A stretch of 64,000 bases of DNA, taken from contig OW028573.1 in assembly GCA_932294295.1 (NCBI GenBank), forward strand, positions 3,514,001-3,578,000, read 5' to 3'. Each line of letters begins with the position of its first letter. The first letter of the stretch is position 1. Positions 63,716-64,000 of the stretch are shown here, in pieces. Below the pieces are notes generated by a model. It did no database searches. It was not told the origin of the DNA and saw nothing but the letters and a program-made list of their open reading frames with translations. A program made the position numbers and the translations under genes. Source of the stretch: Alitta virens (Eukaryota > Annelida > Polychaeta > Phyllodocida > Nereididae).

Positions 63716-63819
63716 GACCATCATACCGACCTCCACCAATATCCCAAGCCGCCCCGGAGGACGAAATTTGTCAATATGGTGGAAACAACGCACTGGCGAG
63801 ATTTGGAGAATTGAGTTAA
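63716..63819 (+). other. Possible terminal coding exon, unrecognised
   Basis: After an acceptor GCTCTGCAG, one frame reads GPSYRPPPISQAAPEDE and continues ICQYGGNNALARFGELS to a stop. It is locally GC-richer and protein-like in composition, but I see no upstream partner exon on this strand and no homolog comes to mind. Confidence 0.25.
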
Positions 63820-63957
63820 AATCTAATAATTAAGGAAATTCTAATATACTACTTTTTTTAAAGTTTATAAATTCTCAATATTGGTGATTATATAATATTT
63901 TATCATTAATTTAAAAAAATAATATTTCTTAGCGCAGACGCACAGAGGGCCTCTTAC

Positions 63958-64000
63958 CCTTTTCCGGTCTTTCAATCCACCACGCAGCAGAAGCCGGTGC
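63958..64000 (-). other. Probable 5' untranslated exon of NDUFS1, running off the window
   Basis: On the minus strand the sequence ends CCGGAAAAGG and is followed by the donor GTAAGAGG. It is GC-rich compared with its surroundings. It would splice to the acceptor just before the NDUFS1 ATG exon. The promoter would lie outside the window. Confidence 0.45.

Larger units (their letters stand above)
61866..63957. other. Probable first intron of NDUFS1, with repeats
   Basis: The ATG exon of NDUFS1 is preceded by an acceptor (TTGTCTAG) on the minus strand, and a strong donor lies at 63957. The stretch is AT-rich, with an ATCGAT-type repeat patch at 62170-62255, a TGACGAA repeat patch at 63070-63210 and one possible plus-strand exon at 63716-63819. 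Confidence 0.5.

Overview
This is a window of an animal nuclear genome. It is AT-rich and has short coding exons split by GT-AG introns, metazoan gene families, and many SINEs, LINEs, an LTR element and foldback repeats. Secreted single CBM14 (peritrophin-A) proteins, a DUF4062-NACHT-TPR protein and a lipase of the pancreatic family suggest a marine invertebrate, either a basal deuterostome or a lophotrochozoan. I cannot name the species.

Layout. 1-0.93 kb: a broken copy of a repeated invertebrate coding family. 2.6-6.8 kb (minus): two neighbouring genes for secreted chitin-binding proteins, one with a poly-Q/H tract and eight tryptophans at near-8-residue spacing. 7.25-16.2 kb (minus): a seven-exon pancreatic-type lipase whose second intron holds a 4.7 kb Gypsy-type retrotransposon with 135-bp LTRs and a 5-bp target duplication. 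16.46-18.22 kb: a large palindrome of two inverted foldback elements. 18.3-20.9 kb: a LINE inserted into a tRNA-derived SINE. 20.9-24.7 kb: repeat debris. 24.7-31.8 kb (minus): a complete 22-exon STAND-type gene (myristoylation motif, DUF4062, NACHT, TPR). 34.7-38.6 kb (minus): a five-exon WBP1/VOPP1-like PPxY membrane adaptor. 40.2-42.8 kb (plus): a CSGALNACT-like chondroitin GalNAc-transferase. 46.0-48.3 kb: a dead jockey-like LINE broken up by tRNA-derived SINEs. 49.2-55.2 kb (plus): an 18-exon ABCB6/HMT-1-like half transporter. 55.9-56.9 kb (minus): TTC32-like. 57.6-61.9 kb (minus): a complete 19-exon NDUFS1, with a probable 5' untranslated exon at the right edge.

Exons were joined by hand from GT-AG sites. 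In all nine spliced models the phases match at every junction and the totals are divisible by three: 175, 416, 345, 1073, 315, 494, 776, 137 and 729 aa. The genes have unrelated jobs (chitin matrix, lipid hydrolysis, putative sensing, ubiquitin-ligase adaptor, glycosaminoglycan synthesis, metal or porphyrin transport, complex I), so this is an ordinary gene neighbourhood and not one pathway. The least ordinary items are the tryptophan repeat, the STAND gene, the 1.8 kb palindrome and the SINE families with perfect target duplications.
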